From assembly GCF_002174455.2 (NCBI RefSeq), contig NZ_CP147246.1, positions 248,001 to 312,000 of the forward strand: a stretch of DNA of 64,000 nt, read 5' to 3'. The stretch comes from Enterococcus sp. 9D6_DIV0238 (lineage in GTDB: Bacteria > Bacillota > Bacilli > Lactobacillales > Enterococcaceae). This document shows positions 18,897 through 28,389 of this stretch, piece by piece (the first letter of the stretch is position 1; each line of letters starts with the position of its first letter). The notes under the pieces are model-generated. The model had not been told where the DNA came from and made no database searches. It worked only from the letters and a program-made list of their open reading frames with translations. A program made the translations under genes and the position numbers.

Positions 18897-20252
18897 ATGA
18901 AAGTCGTAGTCGTAGGATGTACGCATGCAGGAACAGCTGCAGTCAAAAGTATTTTAACAAATCACCCAAATGCGGAGGTAACCGTTTATGAACGAAATGA
19001 TAATGTATCATTTTTATCATGCGGTATCGCTCTATATGTTGGCGGGGTAGTGAAGGAGGCTGATAGCTTATTTTATTCAAGTCCTGAAGAACTAGCGTCA
19101 CTAGGTGCTACAGTTAAAATGGAACATGAAGTCGAAACCATCGATGTTGATCATAAAACAGTTACAGCGAAAGATTTAACAACTGGTAATGTTGAAACAG
19201 TTTTATATGATAAATTAGTAATGACTACAGGTTCTTGGCCGATCGTGCCTCCAATCAAGGGCATTGAAGCGGAAAATATTTTATTGTGTAAAAACTTTAA
19301 TCAGGCGAATGTTATTATCGAACGTGCCAAAGATGCGAAAAAGGTTGTTGTAGTAGGCGGCGGTTATATCGGTATCGAATTGGTTGAGGCTTTTGTAGAG
19401 TCTGGTAAGGAAGTCACTCTAATCGATGGTTTGGATCGTATTCTAAATAAATACTTGGACAAGCCTTTCACTGATGTATTAGAAAAAGAACTTGTTGATC
19501 GTGGTGTGACTCTAGCGCTTGGAGAAAATGTTCAAGAATTTAAAGCTGATGCGGCTGGTCATGTGAATAAAGTAATTACTCCTAGTCAAGAATTTGATGC
19601 TGATATGGTAATTATGTGCGTAGGTTTCAGCCCTAATACAACGCTGTTGAAAGATAAAGTTGACATGTTGCCTAATGGAGCAATTGTTGTAGATAAGTTT
19701 ATGCGCTCAAGTAATCCTGATATCCTTGCTGCAGGGGATAGTGCAGTTGTACACTATAACCCAAGCAGTTCGACAAATTACATTCCTTTAGCAACGAACG
19801 CTGTTCGCCAAGGGATGCTCGTTGGGTATAACCTAGTTGAGCAAAAATTAGCTTATCGTGGTACTCAGGGAACTTCTGGTTTATATTTATTCGGTTGGAA
19901 AATAGGTTCAACTGGGGTCACTTTAGAAAGTGCGAAAATGAACAATTTAGAAGTAGATGCAACTTTATTCGAAGATAATTATCGCCCAGAATTTATGCCA
20001 ACGACTGAAAATGTTATGATGGAATTAGTATATGAAAAAGGAACAAATCGAATTGTTGGTGGACAATTGATGTCTAAATATGATATTACACAATCTGCCA
20101 ATACATTGTCATTAGCAGTTCAAAATGAAATGACTGTTGAAGATCTTGCTTTATCTGATTTCTTCTTCCAGCCGCATTTCGATCGTCCTTGGAACTATTT
20201 AAACCTATTAGCACAAGCAGCGTTAAAAGATATTGCTGAAAATCAAAAATAG
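18897..20252 (+). CDS. nox: NADH oxidase, water-forming
   Basis: A 451-residue flavoprotein that reduces O2 to water with NADH, regenerating NAD+ and removing oxygen. It closely matches the E. faecalis Nox I know. N-terminal FAD site VVVGCTHAGT, redox-active Cys42 in SFLSCG (the single cysteine that cycles through sulfenic acid), NAD site VVVGGGYIGIE, second FAD motif AAGDSA and the C-terminal SDFFFQPHFDRPWN dimer segment. The open frame extends to 18876, but the AGAAGGG ribosome site fits ATG 18897. Paralogue of npr at 29530. Confidence 0.95.
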   Translation: MKVVVVGCTHAGTAAVKSILTNHPNAEVTVYERNDNVSFLSCGIALYVGGVVKEADSLFYSSPEELASLGATVKMEHEVETIDVDHKTVTAKDLTTGNVETVLYDKLVMTTGSWPIVPPIKGIEAENILLCKNFNQANVIIERAKDAKKVVVVGGGYIGIELVEAFVESGKEVTLIDGLDRILNKYLDKPFTDVLEKELVDRGVTLALGENVQEFKADAAGHVNKVITPSQEFDADMVIMCVGFSPNTTLLKDKVDMLPNGAIVVDKFMRSSNPDILAAGDSAVVHYNPSSSTNYIPLATNAVRQGMLVGYNLVEQKLAYRGTQGTSGLYLFGWKIGSTGVTLESAKMNNLEVDATLFEDNYRPEFMPTTENVMMELVYEKGTNRIVGGQLMSKYDITQSANTLSLAVQNEMTVEDLALSDFFFQPHFDRPWNYLNLLAQAALKDIAENQK

Positions 20253-20264
20253 TATCAAGTTTTA

Positions 20265-20313
20265 GAGTGCGGGGCAAAACTAAATTTTGGTTTTGCTCCG
20301 AGCTCATTTTTTT
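20265..20313 (+). terminator. Terminator after nox
   Basis: GAGTGCGGGGCAAAAC pairs imperfectly with GTTTTGCTCCGAGCTC, then TTTTTTT. Confidence 0.85.
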
Positions 20314-20395
20314 GACTTTTTTGAGTTTGTTTTTTTGCTTTTTTTTAATTAGTTTGAGATGCTTTATCTATATAAGAATGGGGAGATCGAATAGA

Positions 20396-21025
20396 ATGAA
20401 AAATATAAAAGAAATTAGCATACGAACTGCTTACGCTTTCTTAGGAGTGGCTATTTTGGCATTCGGTGCAGCGACCTTACGTGTTGGTAAGGTGGGATTG
20501 GATCCCTATACAGCTGCAAATATCGGGATCGGTAAGAGTTTAGGTCTTTCTTTAGGTGTTTACCAATTGATTGTGAATTGTATCATTTTAGTGCTAGTAT
20601 TTCTATTTGGAAGAAAATACATTGGAATCGGTACGGTTGTCAATATGGTTCTTACAGGTTTTTTTATTGATTTCTATACATGGGTTTATGAAACATTTAT
20701 TCCGTTTGAGATCACACGTTTCATACAGGTGTTGTTACTATTGATCGGGGTGATAGTTTTTACTTTCGGTGCATCATTATATATGTCTGCTGAATTAGGA
20801 AATGCTCCTTATGATGCGATTGCGCCGATCATCGTAGATAGAACACATGGTTCATACAAAATCGTTCGAATTTCGCAAGATGTCTTTTTTGTCTTGTTAG
20901 CCTTTATATTCAGCGGACCTGTTGGAATCGGTACAGTTATCAATGCATTCTTGACTGGCCCGCTGATCGATTTTTGGAATAAGAAAGTCAGCTTGCCACT
21001 GATCAAGAAAAGTACGAAAGTTTAA
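20396..21025 (+). CDS. YczE/YyaS/YitT-type membrane protein
   Basis: A 209-residue integral membrane protein with five hydrophobic segments. The duplicated pattern FGAATLRVGKVGLDPYTAANIGIG and FGASLYMSAELGNAPYDAIAPII, each followed by GxGTVxNxxLTGxxIDF, is typical of the YczE family. The molecular function is not established. The open frame continues upstream to 20267 but crosses the nox terminator; GGGGAG lies about 11 bases before ATG 20396, so that start was chosen. No link to nox beyond position. Confidence 0.85.
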   Translation: MKNIKEISIRTAYAFLGVAILAFGAATLRVGKVGLDPYTAANIGIGKSLGLSLGVYQLIVNCIILVLVFLFGRKYIGIGTVVNMVLTGFFIDFYTWVYETFIPFEITRFIQVLLLLIGVIVFTFGASLYMSAELGNAPYDAIAPIIVDRTHGSYKIVRISQDVFFVLLAFIFSGPVGIGTVINAFLTGPLIDFWNKKVSLPLIKKSTKV

Positions 21026-21113
21026 TATTTATCGTTTGAAAATCAAAAAAATGAGTCATCGTAGTTGTTATTTTTATAAAAAGAAAAATGTAAGCGGATA
21101 CCCAGAAGCTCGA

Positions 21114-21158
21114 AAGAATCAACATATTAATTGAATAATATGTTGATTCTTTTTTTTA
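21114..21158 (+). terminator. Terminator after YczE-type gene
   Basis: AAGAATCAACATATTA pairs with TAATATGTTGATTCTT around ATTGAA, followed by eight T. Confidence 0.92.
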
Positions 21159-21458
21159 TTATTTTTATTAAATATAGATTAGTTTAATTATAGCCAATTA
21201 ACATTGATTTAAAGGCTTTTTTAAGATTGTTCCATTCTTGTTTTCTACTTATTTTTTTATCTTTATTAAAAAAACGTTGGTTTTCAGTACATATTATTTC
21301 CAAAAATATTATAAAGGTTATAAAATCCTTTGGTAGAAGCTTAAATAAATTTTTATGTTGCTCACAATTTATGAAGGGAGAGTGTCTTACGGGTTTTGGA
21401 AAGCTTCTATCTGTTTGTTTTGTGTTATTAAGTCTTATAAGTAAAGAGGAGGACAATC
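21159..21458 (+). other. AT-rich leader region of the adhesin gene
   Basis: No convincing gene. It contains a perfect inverted repeat TAGAAGCTT (21334-21342) / AAGCTTCTA (21401-21409) enclosing 58 bases, and a good AGAGGAGGACA ribosome site just before 21459. A clear promoter was not found. An open frame on the minus strand (21184-21456) is unsupported. Confidence 0.4.
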
Positions 21459-24400
21459 ATGAAAAATGATCAGCAAAAAAAGAAAAGCACTACAAAGTCA
21501 AAAAAACAAAATAAGTACCGTGCATTATCTTTAGTGATGACGAGTAGTTTAATCATTGCTCCGTTGACTGTTCCATTATCATTTTATCTGCCAGGAGGAA
21601 TTACTGCTTCAGCAGCGGTTTTAGATGCCGAAATCTTATCTAATATTTCTAGTTCAAACAACAGTGGAACAAGTGCGGCTAATCCTTGGACAGCCGATGG
21701 TTCTTCCCAAAATGTTGATTTTTCCATTTCTGGTGGTGAGCTAGTTGGTGGTTCAGTTATCACAAACGGAACAAAGCAAGCAGTTTTAGCTATACCAAAT
21801 GAATTACAAGGGCGTGTATCTCCTAACGGAGCAGCACAAATAGATACAAACGTTACAATAACCGTTGGGGATTTAACATTTTTGACAGGAACTTTAAATG
21901 CCGTTAATCAATTGACTAATTTATTAACGGACATTACCGATGGGACCTTGGGAAGTCTAACAGGTGTTACACTTGATTTAACGACAGTCAATCAAAAAAT
22001 CGATGCGTTGAATAATCTTGAAAACTTTGGAAGTGCTTCATTCACTAGTAATGCAGTACTCTCACCAGATGGTTCTTATATTCACGCTAATATTGATGAC
22101 GGATTAGGATTAGTCTTAGCACAAAATGTTTCATCTTTGCTGCAAGACTTAAAAGCAGCAGTCGATGCTTTAAATGCGACTGGTAGTGGCATTGCAAGTA
22201 ATGTTGTTGCAGCTGGTATCAATGCGGCATTACTTCCAGTGAAAGGAACGGTTGACACAGCGATCAATGCTGCTCTACCTCTTATTGCAATTGGCGGTTC
22301 AGGAGTTAATGAATTAGCTGATGCATCTGTTTTAGGTGGAACAACCATCAATATTCCAACAACGGTGCTTAGCCCACAAAACTTAACACAAGATTTAGAC
22401 GCTAAATTTGTTGGAACAGTTATCAAAGCAGATGCTATCGATGTTTCTTTGATAAAAACGGCGAATGGTGTATCTGATATTTATTATGCTGGAACAGCAG
22501 CAGCTGTTGCCCCTCCAGTTGTTACAAATACAACTGGAACATCTGCAACTGGGTATACAGTGACAGGTACAGCAACAGCAGGAAATTCAATCGCCATCAG
22601 AAATGCAGGAGGAACAACGATCGGGACAGGACTTGTTGATGGAAGTGGTAATTTCACTGTTACGATTCCACAAGGAGCTGCAACTGCGAATGAATCGTTG
22701 AATGCGATCGCTATTGATGGAACGGATGAAAGTACACCAACCGCCTTTACAACACCAGCAGATGCAGTAGTAGTTGCTCCGCCGGTAGTTACAAGTACAA
22801 CCGGAACTTCGTTGACTGGTTATACAGTCAAAGGGACAGCAACAGCTGGGAATACAGTGGATATTCGTAACGGAAGTGGCAATACTATCGCTTCAGGAGT
22901 CGCAGATGCAAATGGTGATTTCACGATTACACTCCCTTCAGGGCAAGCAACTGCAGATGAATCATTGACTGCTGTAGCGAAAGATGGAACGAATGAAAGT
23001 ACACCAACTTCGTTCAAAACTCCGCTAGATGTCGCTTTAGTCGTTCCGCCAGTAGTTACAAGTACAACTGGAACATCTGCAACAGGGTATACCGTTAAAG
23101 GTACAGCAACGGCAGGAAATACAGTGGATATTCGTAATATTGGTGGCACAACTATCGGTACAACAACAGCAGATAGTAACGGTGACTTCACGATCACAAT
23201 CCCTCAAGGTGAAGCTTCCGCAAACGAAGCATTAACAGCTGTAGCAAAGGATGGCGCAAATGAAAGCTTACCAACGCCGTTTACAACACCGGCTGATGCA
23301 GTAGTAGTTGCACCGCCAGTGGTTACAAGTACTACAGGAACATCTGCAACAGGTTACACCGTTAAAGGTACAGCAACGGCAGGAAATACAGTGGATATTC
23401 GTAATATTGGCGGTACAACGATCGGTTCAGCAACTGTAGATGCTAACGGCGACTTCACCATTACTATCGCACAAGGCGATGCAACAGCTCTTGAACCATT
23501 GACTGCTGTAGCGAAAGATGGAACGAATGAAAGCTTACCAACAGCCTTTACGACACCAGCAGATACAGTAGTAGTTGCCCCACCAGTGGTTACAAGTACA
23601 ACAGGTAATTCAACGCTTGGCTATACAGTTAAGGGAACTGCTACTGCAGGTGATACAGTTGATATCCGAAATCTTGGCGGCACAACGATCGGTACAGCAA
23701 CTGCAGATGGGAATGGTGATTTTACTGTTACGATCCCTCAAGGACAAGCAATGGCTCTTGAGCCGCTGACTGCAGTAGCCAAAAATGGTGCAAACGAAAG
23801 TTTACCAGTATCGTTTATCACACCAGCGGATCAAATTGTGGTTGTTGCACCTCCAGTTGTGACGGATACAACAGGGACTGCTGCAACTGGCTATACGGTC
23901 AAAGGAACTGCCGAAGCAGGTGCAACCATTGAAATCCACAATATTGGTGGAACAACAATCGGTTCAGGTATTGCTGATGGAAATGGTGATTTCACCGTTA
24001 CGATCCCTCAAGGACAAGCCACTGCAAATGAAGCTTTAACTGCAGTAGCTATAGTGGGAACTGACGAAAGTTTACCGACAGCATTTGTGACACCAGCAGA
24101 TCCAGTCGAAGTTACAGCACCAACTGTTGATAGTGTAACAGGAACATCAACAACAGGTTATGCGATCAAGGGAACTGCAACACCTGGTGATTTTATCGAT
24201 GTCAAGAATACGGGTGGTACGGTAATTGGGACAGCGCTCGTTGATTTGAATGGTGATTACACAGTGGTGATCCCAGTTGGCGCAGCAACACCAAATGAAC
24301 AATTGTCAGCAGTTGCAAGAGACCTCTTAGGTAATCAAAGCTCACCAACACCATTTACAACACCAGCAGATCCAGTCGAAGTTACAGCACCAACTGTTGA

Positions 24401-27400
24401 TACGGTAACAGGAACCTCTTCTACTGGTTATACTGTAACAGGAACTGCAACACCAGGTAATACAGTAGAAATCAAGAATATTGGTGGCACAGTTGTTGGT
24501 TCAACGATCGCTGACGGTAGCGGCAACTATACAGTCTTGATTCCAGTTGGATTAGCAGGAGCAAATCAACAGCTTTCAGCAGTAGCGAAAGATTTAGATG
24601 GCAACCAAAGTTCTGCAACACTATTCACAACACCGGCAGATCCAGTTTTCGTTGCGGCACCAACTATTGATACAGTAACCGGAACATCGTCTACTGGTTA
24701 TACAGTGACAGGAACTGCAACTCCTAGCAATACAGTAGAGATCAAAAATACAGGTGGCACAGTGATCGGTACAGCAATCACTGATTTAAACGGGAATTAT
24801 ACGGTAGTCATCCCGGTTGGTCTGGCAACACCAAATCAACAACTTTCAGCAATTGCCAAAGATTTGTTAGGCAATCAAAGTACTGCAACACCGTTTATCA
24901 CACCAGCAGATCCAGTTTCAGTTACGGCACCAACTGTTGATACAGTATCTGGGACATCTGCAACTGGTTATACAGTGACAGGAACTGCAACTCCTGGTAA
25001 TACTATCGAAATCAAGAATACTGGCGGCACAGTCATCGGTACCACTATCGTAGACGGCAGTGGCAATTACACAGTTGTGATTCCAACAGGACAAGCAACG
25101 CCAAATCAACAATTAACAGCTGTAGCAAAAGATTTAGATGGCAACCAAAGCCCAGCAACACCATTTACTACCCCAGCAGATCCAGTCGTTGTCACAGCGC
25201 CAACAGTAGATAATGTAACAGGAACCTCTACAACTGGATATACAGTGACAGGTAAAGCAACAGTCGGAAATACTGTTGAAATCAGAAATACTGGTGGTAC
25301 AGTCATTGGGTCAACAATTGCTGATTTAAATGGCGATTACACAATTGATCTTCCAATTGGTTCTGCCGCTCCAAGTCAACAATTGGCAGCTGTAGCAAAA
25401 GATTTATTAGGAAATCAAAGTACAGCAACACCATTCACTACTCCGGCAGATCCAGTTGTTATTACAGCGCCAACAGTAGATAGCGTAACAGGAACTTCTT
25501 CTACTGGTTATACTGTAACTGGTACAGCACCAGCAGATAGTACAGTAGAAGTGAGAAATACAGGCGGCACAGTCATCGGTTCTGCAACGGCAGATGCAAA
25601 TGGTGATTACACTATTACAATCCCAACAGGGGCTGCATCAGCAAGTGAACAATTAACGGCAACTGCAAAAGATGCAGATGGTAATACAAGTCCAGCAACA
25701 CCATTCACTACTCCGGCAGATCCAGTTGTTATTACAGCGCCAACAGTAGATAGCGTAACAGGAACTTCTTCTACTGGTTATACTGTAACTGGTACAGCAC
25801 CAGCAGATAGTACAGTAGAAGTGAGAAATACAGGCGGCACAGTCATCGGTTCTGCAACGGCAGATGCAAATGGTGATTACACTATTACAATCCCAACAGG
25901 GGCTGCATCAGCAAGTGAACAATTAACGGCAACTGCAAAAGATGCAGATGGTAATACAAGTCCAGCAACACCATTCACTACTCCGGCAGATCCAGTTGTT
26001 ATTACAGCGCCAACAGTAGATAGCGTAACAGGAACTTCTTCTACTGGTTATACTGTAACTGGTACAGCACCAGCAGATAGTACAGTAGAAGTGAGAAATA
26101 CAGGCGGCACAGTCATCGGTTCTGCAACGGCAGATGCAAATGGTGATTACACTATTACAATCCCAACAGGGGCTGCATCAGCAAGTGAACAATTAACAGC
26201 AACTGCGAAAGATGCAGATGGTAATACAAGTCCAGCAACACCATTCACTACTCCAGCAGATCCAGTTGAAGTTACAGCACCAACTGTTGACAGTGTCACA
26301 GGAACTTCATCTACTGGTTATACAGTGACAGGTACGACAACACCAGGGAACACTGTAGAAGTGAAGAATACGGGAGGCCTGGTGATCGGTTCTGGTTTGG
26401 CAGACGGCAGTGGAAATTACACAGTCACTCTTCCAACAGGCTCTGCAGTACCAAATGAACAATTAACTGCAGTAGCAAAAGATGGCAGTGGTAATCAAAG
26501 CCCAGCAACACCGTTTACTACTCCAGCAGATCCAGTTGAAGTTGCAGCGCCAACTGTTGATAGTGTCACAGGAGATTCATCTACTGGTTACACTGTCACA
26601 GGTACAGCACCAGCTGGCAGCACTGTAGAAATTACAAACGCAGGTGGCACAGTGATCGGTTCAGCTACAGCTGATGAGAATGGTAACTACACAGTAACGA
26701 TTCCAGCTGGTTCAGCAACACCGAACGAACAACTGACTGCAACAGCAAAAGATGAAGACGGCAATTCAAGTCCAGGTACTACATTTACTACTCCAGCAGA
26801 TCCTGTAGCCGTTGCAGCACCAACCGTAGATAGTGTCACAGGAACTTCATCTACCGGCTATACAGTGACAGGTACAGCACCAGCTGGCAGTACTGTAGAA
26901 ATCAAAAATAGTGGTGGTACAGTGATCGGTTCAGCTACAGCTGATGAAAACGGCGATTACACGGTAACAATTCCAGCTGGTTCTGCTACACCAAATGAAC
27001 AATTGACTGCAACTGCGAAAGATGCAGATGGTAACACAAGCCCAGGTACTACATTTACGACACCAGCAGATCCTGTAAATGTCCTTGCACCAAGCGTTGA
27101 TACAGTAACAGGAAGCTCAACTTCGGGCTATACAGTGACTGGTAAGGCAACAGCAGGAAATACAGTTGAAATTCGCAATACGAATGGAACTGTGTTGGGA
27201 ACAGACGTAGCAGATTCCAACGGAGACTACACAATTGTACTTCCAGTAGGTGCTGCATCTGCTAGAGAACAATTGAGTGCTGTAGCGAAAGATGGAGCTG
27301 GCAATACAAGTTCGGCTACACCATTTACAACGCCGGCAGATCCTAAAATAAATATCGCTCCGCCGATTATCTTAGACGTTGAAGGAACTTCACTTACTGG

Positions 27401-28163
27401 ATATACTGTTTTCGGTAAAACGACATTTGGTAATAAAGTTGAAATCTACAATGCAGACGGTGACCTATTAGGACAAGCAGTAGCTGATGGAGAACTTCCA
27501 ACAGATACAAATAGAGCAGCTGCAGAGGGAAGCTTCACGATCACTATTCCAATGGGAATGGCTTCTCCAAATGAACAGTTGACTTCAATTGCAAAAGATA
27601 ACGCAAATAACGAAAGTGTTCCTACATTATTTGAATTACCTGCAGATCCTGGCGCAACTGTTTCTGCACCAATTGTAAATAATGTTACCGGAACATCAAC
27701 AACTGGTTATACAGTAACTGGAACAGCTGACCCTGGCAACACTGTCAATTTATATAGTGATGAAGGTATGTTGGTAGGTGCCGGCCAAGTTGATGAAAAC
27801 GGAAATTACACAATCGCTATCCCTAAAGGTATGGTATCACCTAGAGAAACAGATACGGCCGTTGCTTTTGATGAAGATGGTAATCAAAGTTTGCCAACTG
27901 AATTCTTAATCCCAGTCGATCCTGGATCAGGAAATGGTAACGGGAATGGTAATAACAACAACGGCAACGGAAATGGAAATGGTACCGGCAATAACGGGTT
28001 GAACAATAATGGTTCTGGCTTGAAGACTCTAAGCTCTAGCTCTAGAAAAGACCTCCCTAACAATGGTGAGATCGTAAACAACTGGGGCTTAGTAGGCGCA
28101 TTATTATTAGGCGCACTAGGAATCTTTGGTCTTAACCGTAGAAACAAAAAAGAAGAAGAATAA
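21459..28163 (+). CDS. Giant repeat adhesin, predicted sortase-anchored (LPNNG)
   Basis: A 2234-residue surface protein. Signal peptide to about residue 52 (basic start, hydrophobic core, cleavage after ITASA); a non-repeated N-terminal region 53-350, rich in Asn/Thr/Ser/Gly, likely the binding head; twenty tandem Ig-like repeats of about 90 residues (351-2154); a Gly/Asn linker; and a sorting signal of LPNNG at 2199-2203, a hydrophobic helix and a charged RRNKKEEE tail. Each repeat runs from AP(P/T)V through GYTV(T/K)GTA, a DxNGDYT-like turn and FTTPADPV. Repeats 1-6 and 7-18 form two classes; 19-20 are divergent. The ligand is unknown. The threonine of LPxTG is replaced by asparagine. Confidence 0.93.
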   Translation: MKNDQQKKKSTTKSKKQNKYRALSLVMTSSLIIAPLTVPLSFYLPGGITASAAVLDAEILSNISSSNNSGTSAANPWTADGSSQNVDFSISGGELVGGSVITNGTKQAVLAIPNELQGRVSPNGAAQIDTNVTITVGDLTFLTGTLNAVNQLTNLLTDITDGTLGSLTGVTLDLTTVNQKIDALNNLENFGSASFTSNAVLSPDGSYIHANIDDGLGLVLAQNVSSLLQDLKAAVDALNATGSGIASNVVAAGINAALLPVKGTVDTAINAALPLIAIGGSGVNELADASVLGGTTINIPTTVLSPQNLTQDLDAKFVGTVIKADAIDVSLIKTANGVSDIYYAGTAAAVAPPVVTNTTGTSATGYTVTGTATAGNSIAIRNAGGTTIGTGLVDGSGNFTVTIPQGAATANESLNAIAIDGTDESTPTAFTTPADAVVVAPPVVTSTTGTSLTGYTVKGTATAGNTVDIRNGSGNTIASGVADANGDFTITLPSGQATADESLTAVAKDGTNESTPTSFKTPLDVALVVPPVVTSTTGTSATGYTVKGTATAGNTVDIRNIGGTTIGTTTADSNGDFTITIPQGEASANEALTAVAKDGANESLPTPFTTPADAVVVAPPVVTSTTGTSATGYTVKGTATAGNTVDIRNIGGTTIGSATVDANGDFTITIAQGDATALEPLTAVAKDGTNESLPTAFTTPADTVVVAPPVVTSTTGNSTLGYTVKGTATAGDTVDIRNLGGTTIGTATADGNGDFTVTIPQGQAMALEPLTAVAKNGANESLPVSFITPADQIVVVAPPVVTDTTGTAATGYTVKGTAEAGATIEIHNIGGTTIGSGIADGNGDFTVTIPQGQATANEALTAVAIVGTDESLPTAFVTPADPVEVTAPTVDSVTGTSTTGYAIKGTATPGDFIDVKNTGGTVIGTALVDLNGDYTVVIPVGAATPNEQLSAVARDLLGNQSSPTPFTTPADPVEVTAPTVDTVTGTSSTGYTVTGTATPGNTVEIKNIGGTVVGSTIADGSGNYTVLIPVGLAGANQQLSAVAKDLDGNQSSATLFTTPADPVFVAAPTIDTVTGTSSTGYTVTGTATPSNTVEIKNTGGTVIGTAITDLNGNYTVVIPVGLATPNQQLSAIAKDLLGNQSTATPFITPADPVSVTAPTVDTVSGTSATGYTVTGTATPGNTIEIKNTGGTVIGTTIVDGSGNYTVVIPTGQATPNQQLTAVAKDLDGNQSPATPFTTPADPVVVTAPTVDNVTGTSTTGYTVTGKATVGNTVEIRNTGGTVIGSTIADLNGDYTIDLPIGSAAPSQQLAAVAKDLLGNQSTATPFTTPADPVVITAPTVDSVTGTSSTGYTVTGTAPADSTVEVRNTGGTVIGSATADANGDYTITIPTGAASASEQLTATAKDADGNTSPATPFTTPADPVVITAPTVDSVTGTSSTGYTVTGTAPADSTVEVRNTGGTVIGSATADANGDYTITIPTGAASASEQLTATAKDADGNTSPATPFTTPADPVVITAPTVDSVTGTSSTGYTVTGTAPADSTVEVRNTGGTVIGSATADANGDYTITIPTGAASASEQLTATAKDADGNTSPATPFTTPADPVEVTAPTVDSVTGTSSTGYTVTGTTTPGNTVEVKNTGGLVIGSGLADGSGNYTVTLPTGSAVPNEQLTAVAKDGSGNQSPATPFTTPADPVEVAAPTVDSVTGDSSTGYTVTGTAPAGSTVEITNAGGTVIGSATADENGNYTVTIPAGSATPNEQLTATAKDEDGNSSPGTTFTTPADPVAVAAPTVDSVTGTSSTGYTVTGTAPAGSTVEIKNSGGTVIGSATADENGDYTVTIPAGSATPNEQLTATAKDADGNTSPGTTFTTPADPVNVLAPSVDTVTGSSTSGYTVTGKATAGNTVEIRNTNGTVLGTDVADSNGDYTIVLPVGAASAREQLSAVAKDGAGNTSSATPFTTPADPKINIAPPIILDVEGTSLTGYTVFGKTTFGNKVEIYNADGDLLGQAVADGELPTDTNRAAAEGSFTITIPMGMASPNEQLTSIAKDNANNESVPTLFELPADPGATVSAPIVNNVTGTSTTGYTVTGTADPGNTVNLYSDEGMLVGAGQVDENGNYTIAIPKGMVSPRETDTAVAFDEDGNQSLPTEFLIPVDPGSGNGNGNGNNNNGNGNGNGTGNNGLNNNGSGLKTLSSSSRKDLPNNGEIVNNWGLVGALLLGALGIFGLNRRNKKEEE
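22509..27920 (+). repeat. Twenty tandem 270-bp repeats encoding Ig-like domains
   Basis: In-frame units of about 270 bases. Units 1-6 (to about 24110) encode APPVVTSTTG...GGTTIG...NESLP; units 7-18 encode APTVDSVTG...GGTVIG...NQS/NTS. Unit 19 (from about 27358) has an internal insertion rich in charged residues; unit 20 is divergent. Confidence 0.93.
25464..26273 (+). repeat. Recent triplication of one 270-bp adhesin repeat
   Basis: Units starting at 25464, 25734 and 26004. The first two are identical by eye over the 270 bases; the third differs only near its end. Other units differ much more, so this is a recent duplication or assembly-sensitive spot. Confidence 0.9.
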
Positions 28164-28193
28164 ATAAAAGATCATTTTATACTTCCATAAGTT

Positions 28194-28232
28194 ACATGAG
28201 ATGAAGAAATACTCTTCATCTCATGTTTTTTC
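28194..28232 (+). terminator. Terminator after the adhesin gene
   Basis: ACATGAGATGAAGA pairs with TCTTCATCTCATGT, then TTTTT. Confidence 0.92.
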
Positions 28233-28389
28233 TATTTAGTATGCAAAAACTGTATGGCGTTCATATAGGTGACTAGAGAGAATCAGCCATTATTTTTTTA
28301 AAAGACGGCGTTTAGCAATAAGTAGCTTCCTTTATAGCTGTTTATAGCGTAGAATAGATTTACATAATAAGAAAGGGAGGAATATGTGC

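Noticed and set aside
21415..21441. TTGTTT...TATAAG as the adhesin promoter
   Set aside because: Spacer is only 15 bases and the start point would fall on the ribosome binding site.
21184..21456. A 90-codon minus-strand frame before the adhesin, with protein-like Lys/Asn-rich sequence
   Set aside because: No ribosome site or promoter, it runs across the adhesin ribosome site, and I match it to no family. It might be a relic, but support is too thin.
21227..21469. An 80-codon plus-strand frame overlapping the adhesin start
   Set aside because: Hydrophobic and cysteine-rich composition is typical of AT-rich noncoding DNA; no ribosome site; overlaps the real gene's start.
22509..27920. Regular 270-base repeats considered as a CRISPR or satellite array
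   Set aside because: The unit is far too long, has no spacers, and is an open reading frame throughout.
28233..28389. Possible methionine riboswitch before metA
   Set aside because: The interval is short, with no conserved core or terminator-type stem.
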